From positions 61,143-125,142 of the forward strand of contig JAXGPL010000008.1 in the NCBI GenBank assembly GCA_040766985.1: a stretch of DNA of 64,000 nucleotides. The letters are read 5' to 3'. Positions 46,047 through 53,802 of the stretch are shown here, in pieces. The notes below the pieces were generated by a model. It did not search any database. It worked only from the letters and a program-made list of their open reading frames with translations, and was not told where the DNA came from. The position numbers were made by a program, and so were the translations under genes. This DNA is from JAXGPL01 sp040766985. GTDB lineage: Bacteria; Bacillota; Sulfobacillia; JAUYEG01. Positions within the stretch are counted from its first letter, which is position 1, and every line of letters begins with the position of its first letter.

Positions 46047-46388
46047 GTGGGTAAGAAACACAACTGCGGGTGCGTCCTGCCAGTCGAGATCGCGGTTGCT
46101 CCCTACGTTGCCGGCCCCTGCAACGGTGCTGTAGCAGGTTACGGCGCAGGTTGCCAAGGCGCAGTCGCCGGTTACGGCGGCTACCCGGGCGCTGCAGGGG
46201 GGGTTGCCGGCGGGTTCGCCGGCGGCTGCTTTGCACCGCTGGCGGCCTGCTCTCAGGGCGTCTGCATCGAGAACGGCGAGCTTCTGATCGCCGCGGTGCT
46301 GCTGTTCCTGGGCCTCGGCCTGTTCAATGGCAACTGCCACCCCGGCGGGATCGGCCAGCTTCTCGGCGCGGTCAAGTCCCTTCAGTAA
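46047..46388 (+). CDS. Small CIENGELLIA-tail protein, paralogue 1
   Basis: A 113-residue protein starting at GTG 46047 after AAAGGAGTG. The N-terminus (GKKHNCGC) and a Gly/Ala/Tyr-rich middle (AGYGAGCQGAVAGYGGYPG) lead to the family core FAPLAACSQGVCIENGELLI, whose last part runs into a hydrophobic segment (AAVLLFLGLGLF), probably one membrane helix. A 20-residue tail with C and H follows. The next three genes share the core. The make-up recalls short Gly-rich sporulation proteins of Bacillota, but I do not recognise the family and assign no function. Confidence 0.75.
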   Translation: MGKKHNCGCVLPVEIAVAPYVAGPCNGAVAGYGAGCQGAVAGYGGYPGAAGGVAGGFAGGCFAPLAACSQGVCIENGELLIAAVLLFLGLGLFNGNCHPGGIGQLLGAVKSLQ

Positions 46389-46427
46389 CCGCCGTCCCAA
46401 GCGCAATCACACCGGACCCTGGATCGA

Positions 46428-46449
46428 GGGGGCGGCGCAGGCCGCCCCC
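46428..46449 (+). terminator. Cassette 1 terminator hairpin
   Basis: A perfect nine-base stem GGGGGCGGC / GCCGCCCCC with a GCAG loop, 40 bases after the stop. No T-run follows. Confidence 0.55.
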
Positions 46450-46498
46450 CCATCGCCGGTCCACCCCGCCCCGCATCCTATGCAGACCGACGCAAGTA

Positions 46499-46526
46499 AG
46501 TTACCTGCACTTATGCCGTCAACTAC
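46499..46526 (+). promoter_or_regulatory. Cassette 2 promoter-like pair AGTTAC-N16-AACTAC
   Basis: AGTTAC at 46499-46504 and AACTAC at 46521-46526, one or two changes from cassette 1 at the same 16-base spacing. Confidence 0.5.
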
Positions 46527-46535
46527 TCTGATTCT

Positions 46536-46552
46536 AGAAGGTCCCCGGCCGG
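46536..46552 (+). promoter_or_regulatory. Cassette 2 leader element
   Basis: AGAAGGTCCCCGGCCGG with CCGGCCGG at 46545-46552, followed by GGTCGCC; same position relative to the promoter-like pair as in cassette 1. Confidence 0.55.
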
Positions 46553-46590
46553 GGTCGCCACGGACAACGGACATAAGGAGTGCATTTACT

Positions 46591-46893
46591 GTGGGCAAAA
46601 AGAAGCGCCACGACAAATGCCGCTGCTACTGCTGCTGCGAGTGCTGCCCCGCTCCACGCATGGGCGGCTACGGCATGGGGTACGGCCAGGGCCAGGTTGC
46701 GGGATACGGCCGCGGAGGGTACGGCATGGGCATGGGCTATGGCATGGGCTACGGCGCGGGAGACATGTACAGCCAATGTTTCGCGCCTCTGACGGCCTGT
46801 TCGCAGGGCGTCTGCATCGAGAACGGCGAGCTTTTGATCGCCTTTGTCCTGCTGCTGATCTTCCTTTTCAGCCGCGACAAGTTCCCCATCTAG
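46591..46893 (+). CDS. Small CIENGELLIA-tail protein, paralogue 2
   Basis: A 100-residue protein from GTG 46591 after AAGGAGTG. The N-terminus is basic, then very Cys-rich (CRCYCCCECC). A Gly/Tyr/Met repeat region follows (YGMGYGQGQVAGYGRGGYGM), then the core CFAPLTACSQGVCIENGELL and a hydrophobic stretch IAFVLLLIFLF ending SRDKFPI. The Cys cluster could bind metal or form disulfides. The core and leader are shared with its neighbours; function unknown. Confidence 0.75.
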   Translation: MGKKKRHDKCRCYCCCECCPAPRMGGYGMGYGQGQVAGYGRGGYGMGMGYGMGYGAGDMYSQCFAPLTACSQGVCIENGELLIAFVLLLIFLFSRDKFPI

Positions 46894-46915
46894 GCAAAGC
46901 AGCCGCGATCGGCGG

Positions 46916-46937
46916 GAGGGCGGTTGCGGCCGCCCTC
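46916..46937 (+). terminator. Cassette 2 terminator
   Basis: Stem GAGGGCGG / CCGCCCTC with a TTGCGG loop, followed by TCTTCTTTG. Confidence 0.7.
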
Positions 46938-46985
46938 TCTTCTTTGCGCCGGCCAACCTCCATCCTACGCTCTTCCTGCTCTGAA

Positions 46986-47013
46986 GGTTACCTCCCGCGT
47001 CTGTTCAGAGTAC
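46986..47013 (+). promoter_or_regulatory. Cassette 3 promoter-like pair GGTTAC-N16-GAGTAC
   Basis: GGTTAC at 46986-46991 and GAGTAC at 47008-47013 with the same 16-base spacing as the other cassettes. Confidence 0.55.
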
Positions 47014-47024
47014 ATCTGACTAGT

Positions 47025-47042
47025 GGAAGGCGCCCCGGCCGG
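47025..47042 (+). promoter_or_regulatory. Cassette 3 leader element
   Basis: GGAAGGCGCCCCGGCCGG with CCGGCCGG at 47035-47042, 11 bases after the promoter-like pair. Confidence 0.6.
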
Positions 47043-47074
47043 CTCCCCCCACGAAACCAAAAGGAGTGAGTCTT

Positions 47075-47221
47075 GTGCCCGTATACGGCAACAACTGCTT
47101 CTCCCCGTTGGCTGGTTGCACGCAGGGCGTGTGCATCGAAAACGGCGAGCTTCTGATCGCGGCGGTCCTGCTTCTGATCTTCCTGTTCAGCGAAAAGGAT
47201 CACAGGTTCCCACCCTGCTAA
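47075..47221 (+). CDS. Small CIENGELLIA-tail protein, paralogue 3 (48 residues)
   Basis: The shortest member, from GTG 47075 after AAAAGGAGTG to TAA 47221. Seven residues precede the core, CFSPLAGCTQGVCIENGELL, then the hydrophobic segment IAAVLLLIFLF and a charged tail SEKDHRFPPC. With the Gly-rich region absent, it shows the minimal unit of the family: two Cys a few residues apart, the invariant IENGELLIA, and one predicted membrane helix. Its cassette has the best T-rich terminator of the four. Function unknown. Confidence 0.78.
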   Translation: MPVYGNNCFSPLAGCTQGVCIENGELLIAAVLLLIFLFSEKDHRFPPC

Positions 47222-47257
47222 TATCGTCGGCCGATAGCCGCCGCAGGGCGGCAAAGA

Positions 47258-47287
47258 GGGGCGGGTCGTCCCGCCCCTTGTTCTTTT
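47258..47287 (+). terminator. Cassette 3 intrinsic terminator
   Basis: A perfect GGGGCGGG / CCCGCCCC stem with a TCGT loop, followed by TTGTTCTTTTT: a textbook rho-independent terminator. Confidence 0.88.
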
Positions 47288-47347
47288 TGCGGGGAGGACA
47301 CATGCCGCCGCCGGGCCTGCGCCTCCCTCCCCTCCCCGGTATGACCC

Positions 47348-47375
47348 GGTTACCAGGAGGCCGCCCGGCGACTAT
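47348..47375 (+). promoter_or_regulatory. Cassette 4 promoter-like pair GGTTAC-N16-GACTAT
   Basis: Both hexamers are identical to cassette 1: GGTTAC at 47348-47353, GACTAT at 47370-47375. Confidence 0.6.
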
Positions 47376-47386
47376 GACTAGCAAGT

Positions 47387-47404
47387 GGAAGGTACCCCGG
47401 CCGG
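47387..47404 (+). promoter_or_regulatory. Cassette 4 leader element
   Basis: GGAAGGTACCCCGGCCGG with CCGGCCGG at 47397-47404, 11 bases after the promoter-like pair, followed by CGCC. Confidence 0.6.
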
Positions 47405-47438
47405 CGCCTCAACCGAACGTCGCAAAGGAGTGTCTAGA

Positions 47439-47693
47439 ATGGCCCGTCACAACCAGGGATGCGGCATGCCTTGGGCTTGGGGTGGCTATGCTGCCCCGTA
47501 CTTCGGCTCCCAGGCGGCTCCCCCGTACGCCGGCCAAAACGGCTGCTATGCGCCCCTTGCTGCCTGCTCACAGGGTGTCTGCATCGAAAACGGTGAGTTG
47601 CTCATCGCTTTCGTCCTGCTCCTGATCTTCTTTCTGGGCAAGGACAACAGCTTCCCGCCGGGACCCCCGCCGTGGGTGAGTAAGGAAGAGTAG
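47439..47693 (+). CDS. Small CIENGELLIA-tail protein, paralogue 4
   Basis: An 84-residue protein from ATG 47439, the only ATG start in the set, after AAAGGAGTG. The N-terminal region is rich in Gly, Trp, Tyr, Ala and Pro (MPWAWGGYAAPYFG). The core is CYAPLAACSQGVCIENGELL, followed by IAFVLLLIFFLG and a tail with a Pro run (PPGPPPWVSKEE). All four members differ in the N-terminal region but not in the core, as expected if the core anchors or assembles the protein and the N-terminus gives the specific property. Confidence 0.77.
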   Translation: MARHNQGCGMPWAWGGYAAPYFGSQAAPPYAGQNGCYAPLAACSQGVCIENGELLIAFVLLLIFFLGKDNSFPPGPPPWVSKEE

Positions 47694-47722
47694 CCGCAAT
47701 AAGCTGGCGGCACGATTGCGAT

Positions 47723-47738
47723 GGGGGCGGCTGCCCCC
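47723..47738 (+). terminator. Possible cassette 4 terminator stem
   Basis: GGGGG and CCCCC pair across CGGCTG about 30 bases after the stop of paralogue 4. A run of C, not T, follows, so termination strength is doubtful. Confidence 0.35.
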
Positions 47739-47748
47739 CCCCCCCCCC
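47734..47748 (+). repeat. Run of 15 cytosines
   Basis: An uninterrupted C homopolymer between the last small-protein cassette and the adenine deaminase gene. Its length may not be reliable in this sequence. Confidence 0.6.
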
Positions 47749-47909
47749 GATTCTCGGTGCCAAAGCGGACTCCAAACCTGGCGAAGCCCCCGTCCGTCCC
47801 CCGTGCCGCCGCCCCGCACCGCTCCCAGGGAGGTCAGCGGCCCTCGCCGCGGAAACCTTCAGCCAAGGCTGAGCTGCGGCCACGGCCGGGTGGGGACGGA
47901 GGCGGACGA

Positions 47910-49649
47910 ATGTCCTGGAACAGCAGCGCCGGAGACGGCGCCCTTCATATCGTGGGCGGCACCCTTGTCAACGTATTCACCGGCGAGACCTATTGCGCCG
48001 ACGTTCTCTGCCGCCGCGGCCTGATCGCCGAGGTGATGCCTGCAGGCTCCGCCACGGCGCCCGGGCAGGCGTCGCTGGACGCACGCGGGCTCTACGTCCT
48101 CCCGGGGCTGATCAACGGCCACATGCACGTTGAGAGCAGTATGGTCACTCCCGCCGAATACGCCTGCACGGTGCTCCCGCACGGCACGACCTGCGCCGTC
48201 GCGGACCCGCACGAGATCGCCAACGTGCTCGGTGCAGCCGGCGTACGGTCGCTGATGAGTTCCGCGAGGTCGGCTGTATGCGACTTCCGGTTCACCGCAC
48301 CCTCCTGCGTCCCGGCCACGGCCATGGAAACCGCCGGGGCATCGCTCGGCGCCGCGGAACTCGAGGCCCTGCTGGAAGATCCCGCTGTGGTGGCGCTCGG
48401 GGAGATGATGAACTTCCCCGGTGTGGTCCGCCGCGACCCGGGAATTCTGGCCAAGATCGCCGCGGCCGGCAGGGTGGGCAAGCCGGTCGACGGTCACGCC
48501 CCGGGGCTCACCGGCACCGACCTCAACGCCTATGTCGCAGCAGGGGTCTCGTCGGAGCACGAGGCGACAACCCTTTGCGAGGCGCGCGAGAAGATGCGCC
48601 TCGGGATGTGGCTCATGGTCCGCGAGGGTTCGGCCGCGCGCAACCTCGCGGCGCTGCTCCCGCTGGCCAGGGATACGGGCGGCGAGAGGATGATGTTCGT
48701 CACCGACGACCGCCATCCGGACGACCTACTCGCGGCAGGGGAGTTGGACGAAGTGCTGCGGCTGGCAGTGGCCGGAGGTCTGGACCCGGTTGCCGCGGTG
48801 CGTATGGCCACCCTGAATCCGGCGGCCTACTTCGGCCTTGACGACCGGGGAGTCGTCGCGCCGGGGCGGATCGCCGATCTGTGGCTGGTCCGGGATCTCG
48901 CCGGATTCGAGACGGAGGCGGTCGTCAAGTCGGGGCGCCTCGTCTATTCCGGCGGACGGTGGGTCGGTGAGCCGGAAGGCATCCGGGCCGGCGTAACGGC
49001 GGGAGCTGGCGGTACAGGTCAAGCCAACTCCGTTCACCTACCGCAGGATCTTTCGGGACTGCTGAGGGTTCCGCCACGTTCGGGCCGGGCACGGGTAATT
49101 GGGATCGTGCCGGGGCAGATCGTCACCCGCAACCTGGCTCTCGAAGTCTGCCTGGACGGTGCGGGGTCACTCGGGCCCGCCGGCAGAGAGGTCTCGAAGA
49201 TCGCGGTGATCGAGCGCCACGGCCGGCGAGGGTCGGTGGGGGTCGGCCTGGTATCCGGGCTGGGGCTCGCCGGCCCCGGGGCCATCGCCTCGACGGTCGC
49301 ACACGACTCACACAACCTGATTGTCGCCGGGAGCTCGGACCGCGAGATGATCGTCGCGGCGGAGGCCCTGGGCGAATGTGGAGGCGGGTTCGCGGTCGTC
49401 CGCGACGGCGTGGTTTCCGCGCTGCTTCCCCTGCCCTACGCAGGGTTGATGTCGCGGCGCCCGGTGGCCGACGTGGCACGCGGCATCGCAGCGGTCAACG
49501 CAGCCGCAAGGGAACTGGGCTGCGAGCTAGAAAGCCCGATGATGGCATTGAGTTTCCTGGCCCTGCCGGTGATCCCCGAGCTCAAGCTGACCGATCTCGG
49601 CCTGTTCGATGTAGCGGCCTTCCGCCACGTGCCGCTCTGGATCGGGTAG
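47910..49649 (+). CDS. ade: Adenine deaminase
   Basis: Deaminates adenine to hypoxanthine for purine salvage. The 579-residue protein starts at ATG 47910 after GGAGG; in-frame codons upstream cross the C-run and are rejected. The amidohydrolase metal motif is LINGHMHVESSMVTPAEYA, followed by DPHEIANVLG, the DGHAPGLTG segment, and FVTDDRHPDDLLAAGE. The C-terminal domain, with a distinctive GIVPGQIVT and AHDSHNLIVAGS, is that of Ade, not of the related dihydroorotases. Length is normal. No purine riboswitch is seen in the 216 bases upstream. Confidence 0.94.
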   Translation: MSWNSSAGDGALHIVGGTLVNVFTGETYCADVLCRRGLIAEVMPAGSATAPGQASLDARGLYVLPGLINGHMHVESSMVTPAEYACTVLPHGTTCAVADPHEIANVLGAAGVRSLMSSARSAVCDFRFTAPSCVPATAMETAGASLGAAELEALLEDPAVVALGEMMNFPGVVRRDPGILAKIAAAGRVGKPVDGHAPGLTGTDLNAYVAAGVSSEHEATTLCEAREKMRLGMWLMVREGSAARNLAALLPLARDTGGERMMFVTDDRHPDDLLAAGELDEVLRLAVAGGLDPVAAVRMATLNPAAYFGLDDRGVVAPGRIADLWLVRDLAGFETEAVVKSGRLVYSGGRWVGEPEGIRAGVTAGAGGTGQANSVHLPQDLSGLLRVPPRSGRARVIGIVPGQIVTRNLALEVCLDGAGSLGPAGREVSKIAVIERHGRRGSVGVGLVSGLGLAGPGAIASTVAHDSHNLIVAGSSDREMIVAAEALGECGGGFAVVRDGVVSALLPLPYAGLMSRRPVADVARGIAAVNAAARELGCELESPMMALSFLALPVIPELKLTDLGLFDVAAFRHVPLWIG

Positions 49650-49692
49650 CGAAGCCCGGCTCTGCTCCGAGGGCCCGCGAGGAGTGTTTGCG

Positions 49693-50706
49693 TTGACGGT
49701 TGATCTGACCAATGACGGCGGGGCCGGCGCGGTTTCCGGGCTCGGGTTTGACGATGTGCTCGCTGCCCGCACACGGATCGCGCCCTACCTGCGACGCACC
49801 CCTGTAGCGCACAACCCCGCGCTCGACGAGGCGTTGGGTTGCGAGGCGTACGTAAAGTGCGAGAACCTCCAGCCGATTGGCGCGTTCAAGGTCCGCGGCG
49901 GCATCAACCTGATGCTCTCGCTTCCCGATGAGCAGCGTCGACGGGGAGTGATCACCGCCTCCACCGGCAACCACGGCCAGTCGGTCGCCTACGCGTCGCG
50001 CCTTGTTGGGGCGCGCGCAATCGTCTACGTGCCCCGCGGCGCCAACCCGCTCAAGGTGGAATCGATGCGTCGCCTCGGCGGTGAAGTGGTCGAGGACGGG
50101 CAAGATTTCGATGAGGCCAAGGTAATCGCCGAACAGAGGGCCGGGCGTGAGGGGCTGTACTTCATTTCCTCGGGCGACGAGCCATTGCTTATCGCGGGCG
50201 TGGCTACGGCCTGCCTGGAGCTGTTCGAGGACGTCCCGGGCCTGGATACGGTACTCGTACCGGTCGGCGGCGGCAGCGGCGCTTCCGGGGCGTGTCTGGC
50301 GCGTGACGGGGCCAGTCCGGAGACCCGGTCATCGGCGTGCAGGCCGAACTGGCTTCAGCAGTCCACGACTCGTGGCGCGAGGAGCAGACCGGTGAAGTAC
50401 GCGAAGGCGCCGACCTTCGCCGACGGGCTCGCGACGCGCGAGCCGTTCGCCATCCCCCTGGCGCTGATGCACAAGGGGCTGGCGGACTTCTGGCTCGTTT
50501 CCGAGCAGAGCATGAAGCGGGCGATCAGGCTGCTTGCAGAGACCCTTCACATGCTGGCGGAGGGCGCGGGCGCGGCATCGACCGCTGCGGCGATGGACCA
50601 CGCAGCCGACGTGCGCGGCCGCAAGGTCGGCCTGATGCTGAGCGGCGGCAACCTGCCGCTGGACCTTCTGGAGCGGGTACTTGAGGAGACGCGGCACACG
50701 GGATGA
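49693..50706 (+). CDS. Threonine ammonia-lyase-like PLP enzyme, internally frameshifted
   Basis: A fold-type II PLP enzyme of the threonine/serine dehydratase group, without a C-terminal regulatory domain. TTG 49693 has GAGGAG nine bases upstream; a GTG at 49684 overlaps that site. The PLP lysine is in PIGAFKVRGGINL, the substrate loop is TASTGNHGQSVAYAS and the phosphate loop VPVGGGSGASG. Between about 50298 and 50385 the reading leaves its frame (an Arg-rich stretch in place of VIGVQAELASAVHDSW, which is present in the next frame) and then returns. It ends with LMLSGGNLPLDLL. It would convert threonine or serine to the 2-oxoacid and ammonia. Confidence 0.85.
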   Translation: MTVDLTNDGGAGAVSGLGFDDVLAARTRIAPYLRRTPVAHNPALDEALGCEAYVKCENLQPIGAFKVRGGINLMLSLPDEQRRRGVITASTGNHGQSVAYASRLVGARAIVYVPRGANPLKVESMRRLGGEVVEDGQDFDEAKVIAEQRAGREGLYFISSGDEPLLIAGVATACLELFEDVPGLDTVLVPVGGGSGASGACLARDGASPETRSSACRPNWLQQSTTRGARSRPVKYAKAPTFADGLATREPFAIPLALMHKGLADFWLVSEQSMKRAIRLLAETLHMLAEGAGAASTAAAMDHAADVRGRKVGLMLSGGNLPLDLLERVLEETRHTG

Positions 50707-50823
50707 CCCGTAGGCACCTGGTGAACCCCTGTGCGGCCGGCTGCCCTTAGCAGCCGGCTCTTGCTTTCCGCCCCTCGGCGTGGGACCGAATACCTCGTCC
50801 CCCTCCCCGCCCCCGGCCAAGGC

Positions 50824-51819
50824 TTAGCCATGCCGCTCGATCAGCCGCCGCAGGATCTCGAACCCGATGTTCTGCCCGGAAACCACCAGCACCGCGGTAC
50901 GGCCCGCGAACTCCCCCGGGTGCTCGGCGACGTACGCCCAGCCGACTGCGGCGGAAGGCTCCGCCAGGACTTGTTCGTGGCGCAGCATCTCGACAACGGC
51001 GCGTTCGATGGCGGTTTCCGATGCCAGTACGACTCTGTCGATGCACCGTCCCGACTCACGGAAACCCAGCTCCCCGACCCCGCCGACCAACGCCTCGCAG
51101 ACGGACGGCGCAGTTGGATAGGTCTCGTAGAAGGTCTGGTCGCGCACGGCGGCCAGCATGGCGGGACAGGCTTCGGTCTGCACCGCGGAGACCACCAGCC
51201 CCGGGAGGGCCGCGCGCATCGCCACACTGATTCCCGTTATCAGGCCGCCGCCGCCCACCGGGACCAAGACCTCGTCGACCTGCGGCAGATCCTCGTGGAT
51301 CTCGAGCCCGATCGTGCCGTGGCCGGCGATTGCGACAGGGTCGGAACAGGAGTCGACCCAAACCCCGCCGGAGCCGCGCGCGACGGCGGCTTTGGCGGCC
51401 AGATAAGCCTCGTCGTAGTTCTCGCCGACGAGGCGGAGCTCGGCTCCGTAGCGGCGGATCTTGGCGGTCTTGGGCTCGGGCGTCGTACGCGGCGCAAACA
51501 CCTCCACCTTGACGCCCCACCTGCGGCCGGCCCAACTCGCCGCAACCCCGTGGTTTCCGCTGGAAGCGACCACGATTCCGCGCGCCCGCTCGCGCTCGGG
51601 CATAGTCAACAGCCTGTTGATCATGCCCCGCACCTTGAACGCACCAAGCCGCTGGCGGTTCTCCAGCTTGAGATAGATCTTGCCGCCTGTCAACTCGCTC
51701 AGAAAACCGGACTGCAGAAGCGGCGTCCGCCATACGTACGGGGCAATCCGATCCCGGGCGGCCGCTACGTCCGCGTCCGAGAGGGTCGCCGGGCGGATCG
51801 CGGAAAGGCTCTCGGCCAT
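50824..51819 (-). CDS. Threonine/serine dehydratase-like PLP enzyme
   Basis: A 331-residue PLP enzyme starting at ATG 51819, which overlaps the upstream ABC ATPase stop (TGATG). The PLP lysine is in RLGAFKVRGMINR, the substrate loop in VASSGNHGVAASWAG, and the phosphate loop in VPVGGGGLITGIS. It lacks regulatory ACT-like domains. It is a distant paralogue of the enzyme at 49693, with which it converges. Being last in the peptide-importer operon, it may degrade serine or threonine released from imported peptides, or act as a racemase; the sequence does not separate these. Confidence 0.87.
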   Translation of the reverse strand: MAESLSAIRPATLSDADVAAARDRIAPYVWRTPLLQSGFLSELTGGKIYLKLENRQRLGAFKVRGMINRLLTMPERERARGIVVASSGNHGVAASWAGRRWGVKVEVFAPRTTPEPKTAKIRRYGAELRLVGENYDEAYLAAKAAVARGSGGVWVDSCSDPVAIAGHGTIGLEIHEDLPQVDEVLVPVGGGGLITGISVAMRAALPGLVVSAVQTEACPAMLAAVRDQTFYETYPTAPSVCEALVGGVGELGFRESGRCIDRVVLASETAIERAVVEMLRHEQVLAEPSAAVGWAYVAEHPGEFAGRTAVLVVSGQNIGFEILRRLIERHG

Positions 51820-52818
51820 CAATTGTCCACCTCGACGTGCAACTCCAGCTGGGCCGCGCGATGGCACGCGACGGTCCGCGACCGCGGGCCGTCGTGGACC
51901 GGGACCGGCTCCGGCGCGGCCTCGCGGCAGATATCCTCCGCAAACGGGCAGCGAGGGTGAAGGCGGCAGCCTGCCGGCGGGTTAATCAGGCTAGGCGGGT
52001 CGCCGGCAAGGCCATATCGCTTGCGCTCGCGGCGTCTCGGGTCAAGCGGCGGCGATGCGGACAGAAGGGCCGCGGTATAGGGGTGCATCGGCCGCCGGTA
52101 CAACTCGGCCGTCGGGCCGACTTCAACGATCTTGCCGAGATACATGACCCCGATCCGGTCGCTCAGGTAGCGGACCACGGAGAGGTTGTGGGTGATGAAC
52201 AGATACGTCAGGCCGAACTGCTGCTGCAGGTCCAGCAGAAGGTTGAGGATCTGGGCCTGCACCGATACGTCGAGGGCCGAGGTCGGCTCGTCGAGGATCA
52301 GCATCTCCGGCCGCAGCACGAGCGCCCTGGCGATGCTGGCGCGCTGCTGCTGGCCGCCGCTCAACTGGTGCGGATAGCGGTCGAGGAGGTCATCGCTCAG
52401 GTTCACAAGGCTGATCGTCTCCGCAAGCCGGGCCGCGGCCTCTTTGCCGGTAACGCCATGCAGGGCCAGCGGACGGAGGATGGAAGTGCGCACCGTCCAG
52501 CGGGGCATCAGCGAAGAGGCCGGGTCTGGAATACGATCCCCATCCGCCTGCGCAGCCGCGTGGTCAGGGCCGCCGGCCTGGCGTCCGGCCGTCGAAGGCA
52601 CCCGGCCGCCAGTGGGCGCGGCGAGGTGCGGTATCAGGCGGGCAAGGGTCCTTGCCGCTGCCGCTCTCGCCGACCAGGCGAAGGTCTCGCCGCGCGCGAT
52701 GTCGAGCGTAGCCCATCGACCGCACGGACGCCCAGCGGACCTGTTTTCGGAGCAGACCCTTGGTCATCGAATAGTACTTGCTCGTGTTCTCCAGTTGGAC
52801 CAACGCAGCCGTCGTCAC
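51819..52818 (-). CDS. Peptide ABC transporter ATPase, OppF/DppF-like, frameshifted
   Basis: GTG 52818 overlaps the OppD-like stop (GTGA) and starts MTTAALVQLENTSKYY. The Walker A reads LVGESGSGK, after which the frame breaks at several points (about 52520-52740). From there the frame is continuous with LSGGQQQRASIARALVLRPE, Walker B LILDEPTSALDVSVQ, FITHNLSVV, and the C-terminal oligopeptide-binding Cys region GCRLHPRCPFAEDIC typical of OppF/DppF. It powers uptake together with the OppD-like ATPase and two permeases. Confidence 0.87.
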
Positions 52819-53792
52819 GGTCGTACCTCCCACACACCAGATGGCACGCGACCTCGCGGCCGGAGGGCCAATCGCCGGATGCGGGGTTGCACGGTTTCAC
52901 AGCGCAGGGTACTGCGTGGGCAGCGCGGATGGACGGGCAGCCCTGCGGCAGCTCGACTGGGCTGGGCACCGTGCGGCGATCGTCTCCAGCCGCCCTGGCC
53001 CTTGCCGACTCGGGGAAGGGCCCGCATCAGCAGGGAGGTGTAGGGGTGGAGCGGGTTCTCGCAAAGCTCCAAACACCCCGGCCTGTTCAACGATACGCCC
53101 GGCGTACATCACGGCCACCCAGTCCGCGATCTCGGCGACGACGCCGAGGTCGTGGGTGATGATCATCAACGCCATCCTGTTCTTTCTCCGCAGATCCAGC
53201 AGCAGTTCGAGGATCTGCGCCTGGATAGCAACGTCGGGGGCTGTTGTCGGTGTCGGCAATCAGCAGCTTCGGCGAACAGGGGAATCATCATGCCGGTCAT
53301 GACCCGCTGGCGCATACCACCGCTGAGTTCGTGCGGGTAGCTCAACGACCGCTCCGCGTGGTCGGAGATCCGCACGTCGCCGTATCCACCTCCACCGCCC
53401 GCCGCCAGGCCTCCTCGCGCAGGACGCCGTCGAGAGAATCGCCTCCTCGATCTGCGCGCCGGCGCGGTACACCGAGGTTGAGCGCGACCAGCGGGTTCTG
53501 AAAGACCATCGCCACTTCCCTGCCCCGGACAGCGGCCATGTCCTCGGCGTTCAGCTCCAGGCAGGTCCCGGCCACACAGCAGGATCTCGCCGCCCGTGAT
53601 CCTGCCCGGGGGCGGTACCAGGCGCATCATCGACAGGGCCGTCGTTGACTTGCCGCAGCCCGATTCGCCGACCAGGGCAAATACCTCGCCCTGGCGGATG
53701 TCGAACGAAACATCGCTGACCGCCCTGACCAGCCCCCTGCCGGTCGTAAAGGCAGCTTCGAGGTTGCGTACGGATAGCAGTTGCTCTGTCAC
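52815..53792 (-). CDS. Peptide ABC transporter ATPase, OppD/DppD-like, heavily frameshifted
   Basis: GTG 53792 follows AGGTGA and gives MTEQLLSVRNLEAAFTTGRG, then Walker A LVGESGCGKST. In the following 600 bases at least five frame changes occur, but the family motifs appear in order: LSYPHELSGGMRQRVMTGM (signature), VAIQAQILELLLDLRRKN, MALMIITHDLGVVAEIADWV (H-loop), MYAGRIVEQAGVF, HPYTSLLMRALP, and a Cys-containing C-terminus. Restored length is about 325 residues. The Walker B aspartate region is within a broken part. It is most plausibly an intact gene in poor-quality sequence. Confidence 0.82.
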
Positions 53793-53802
53793 GGGCCGTC
53801 AC

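Noticed and set aside
47694..47909. Purine riboswitch upstream of adenine deaminase
   Set aside because: No three-way-junction sequence or conserved purine-aptamer core is visible; the interval holds a G/C hairpin and a C-run.
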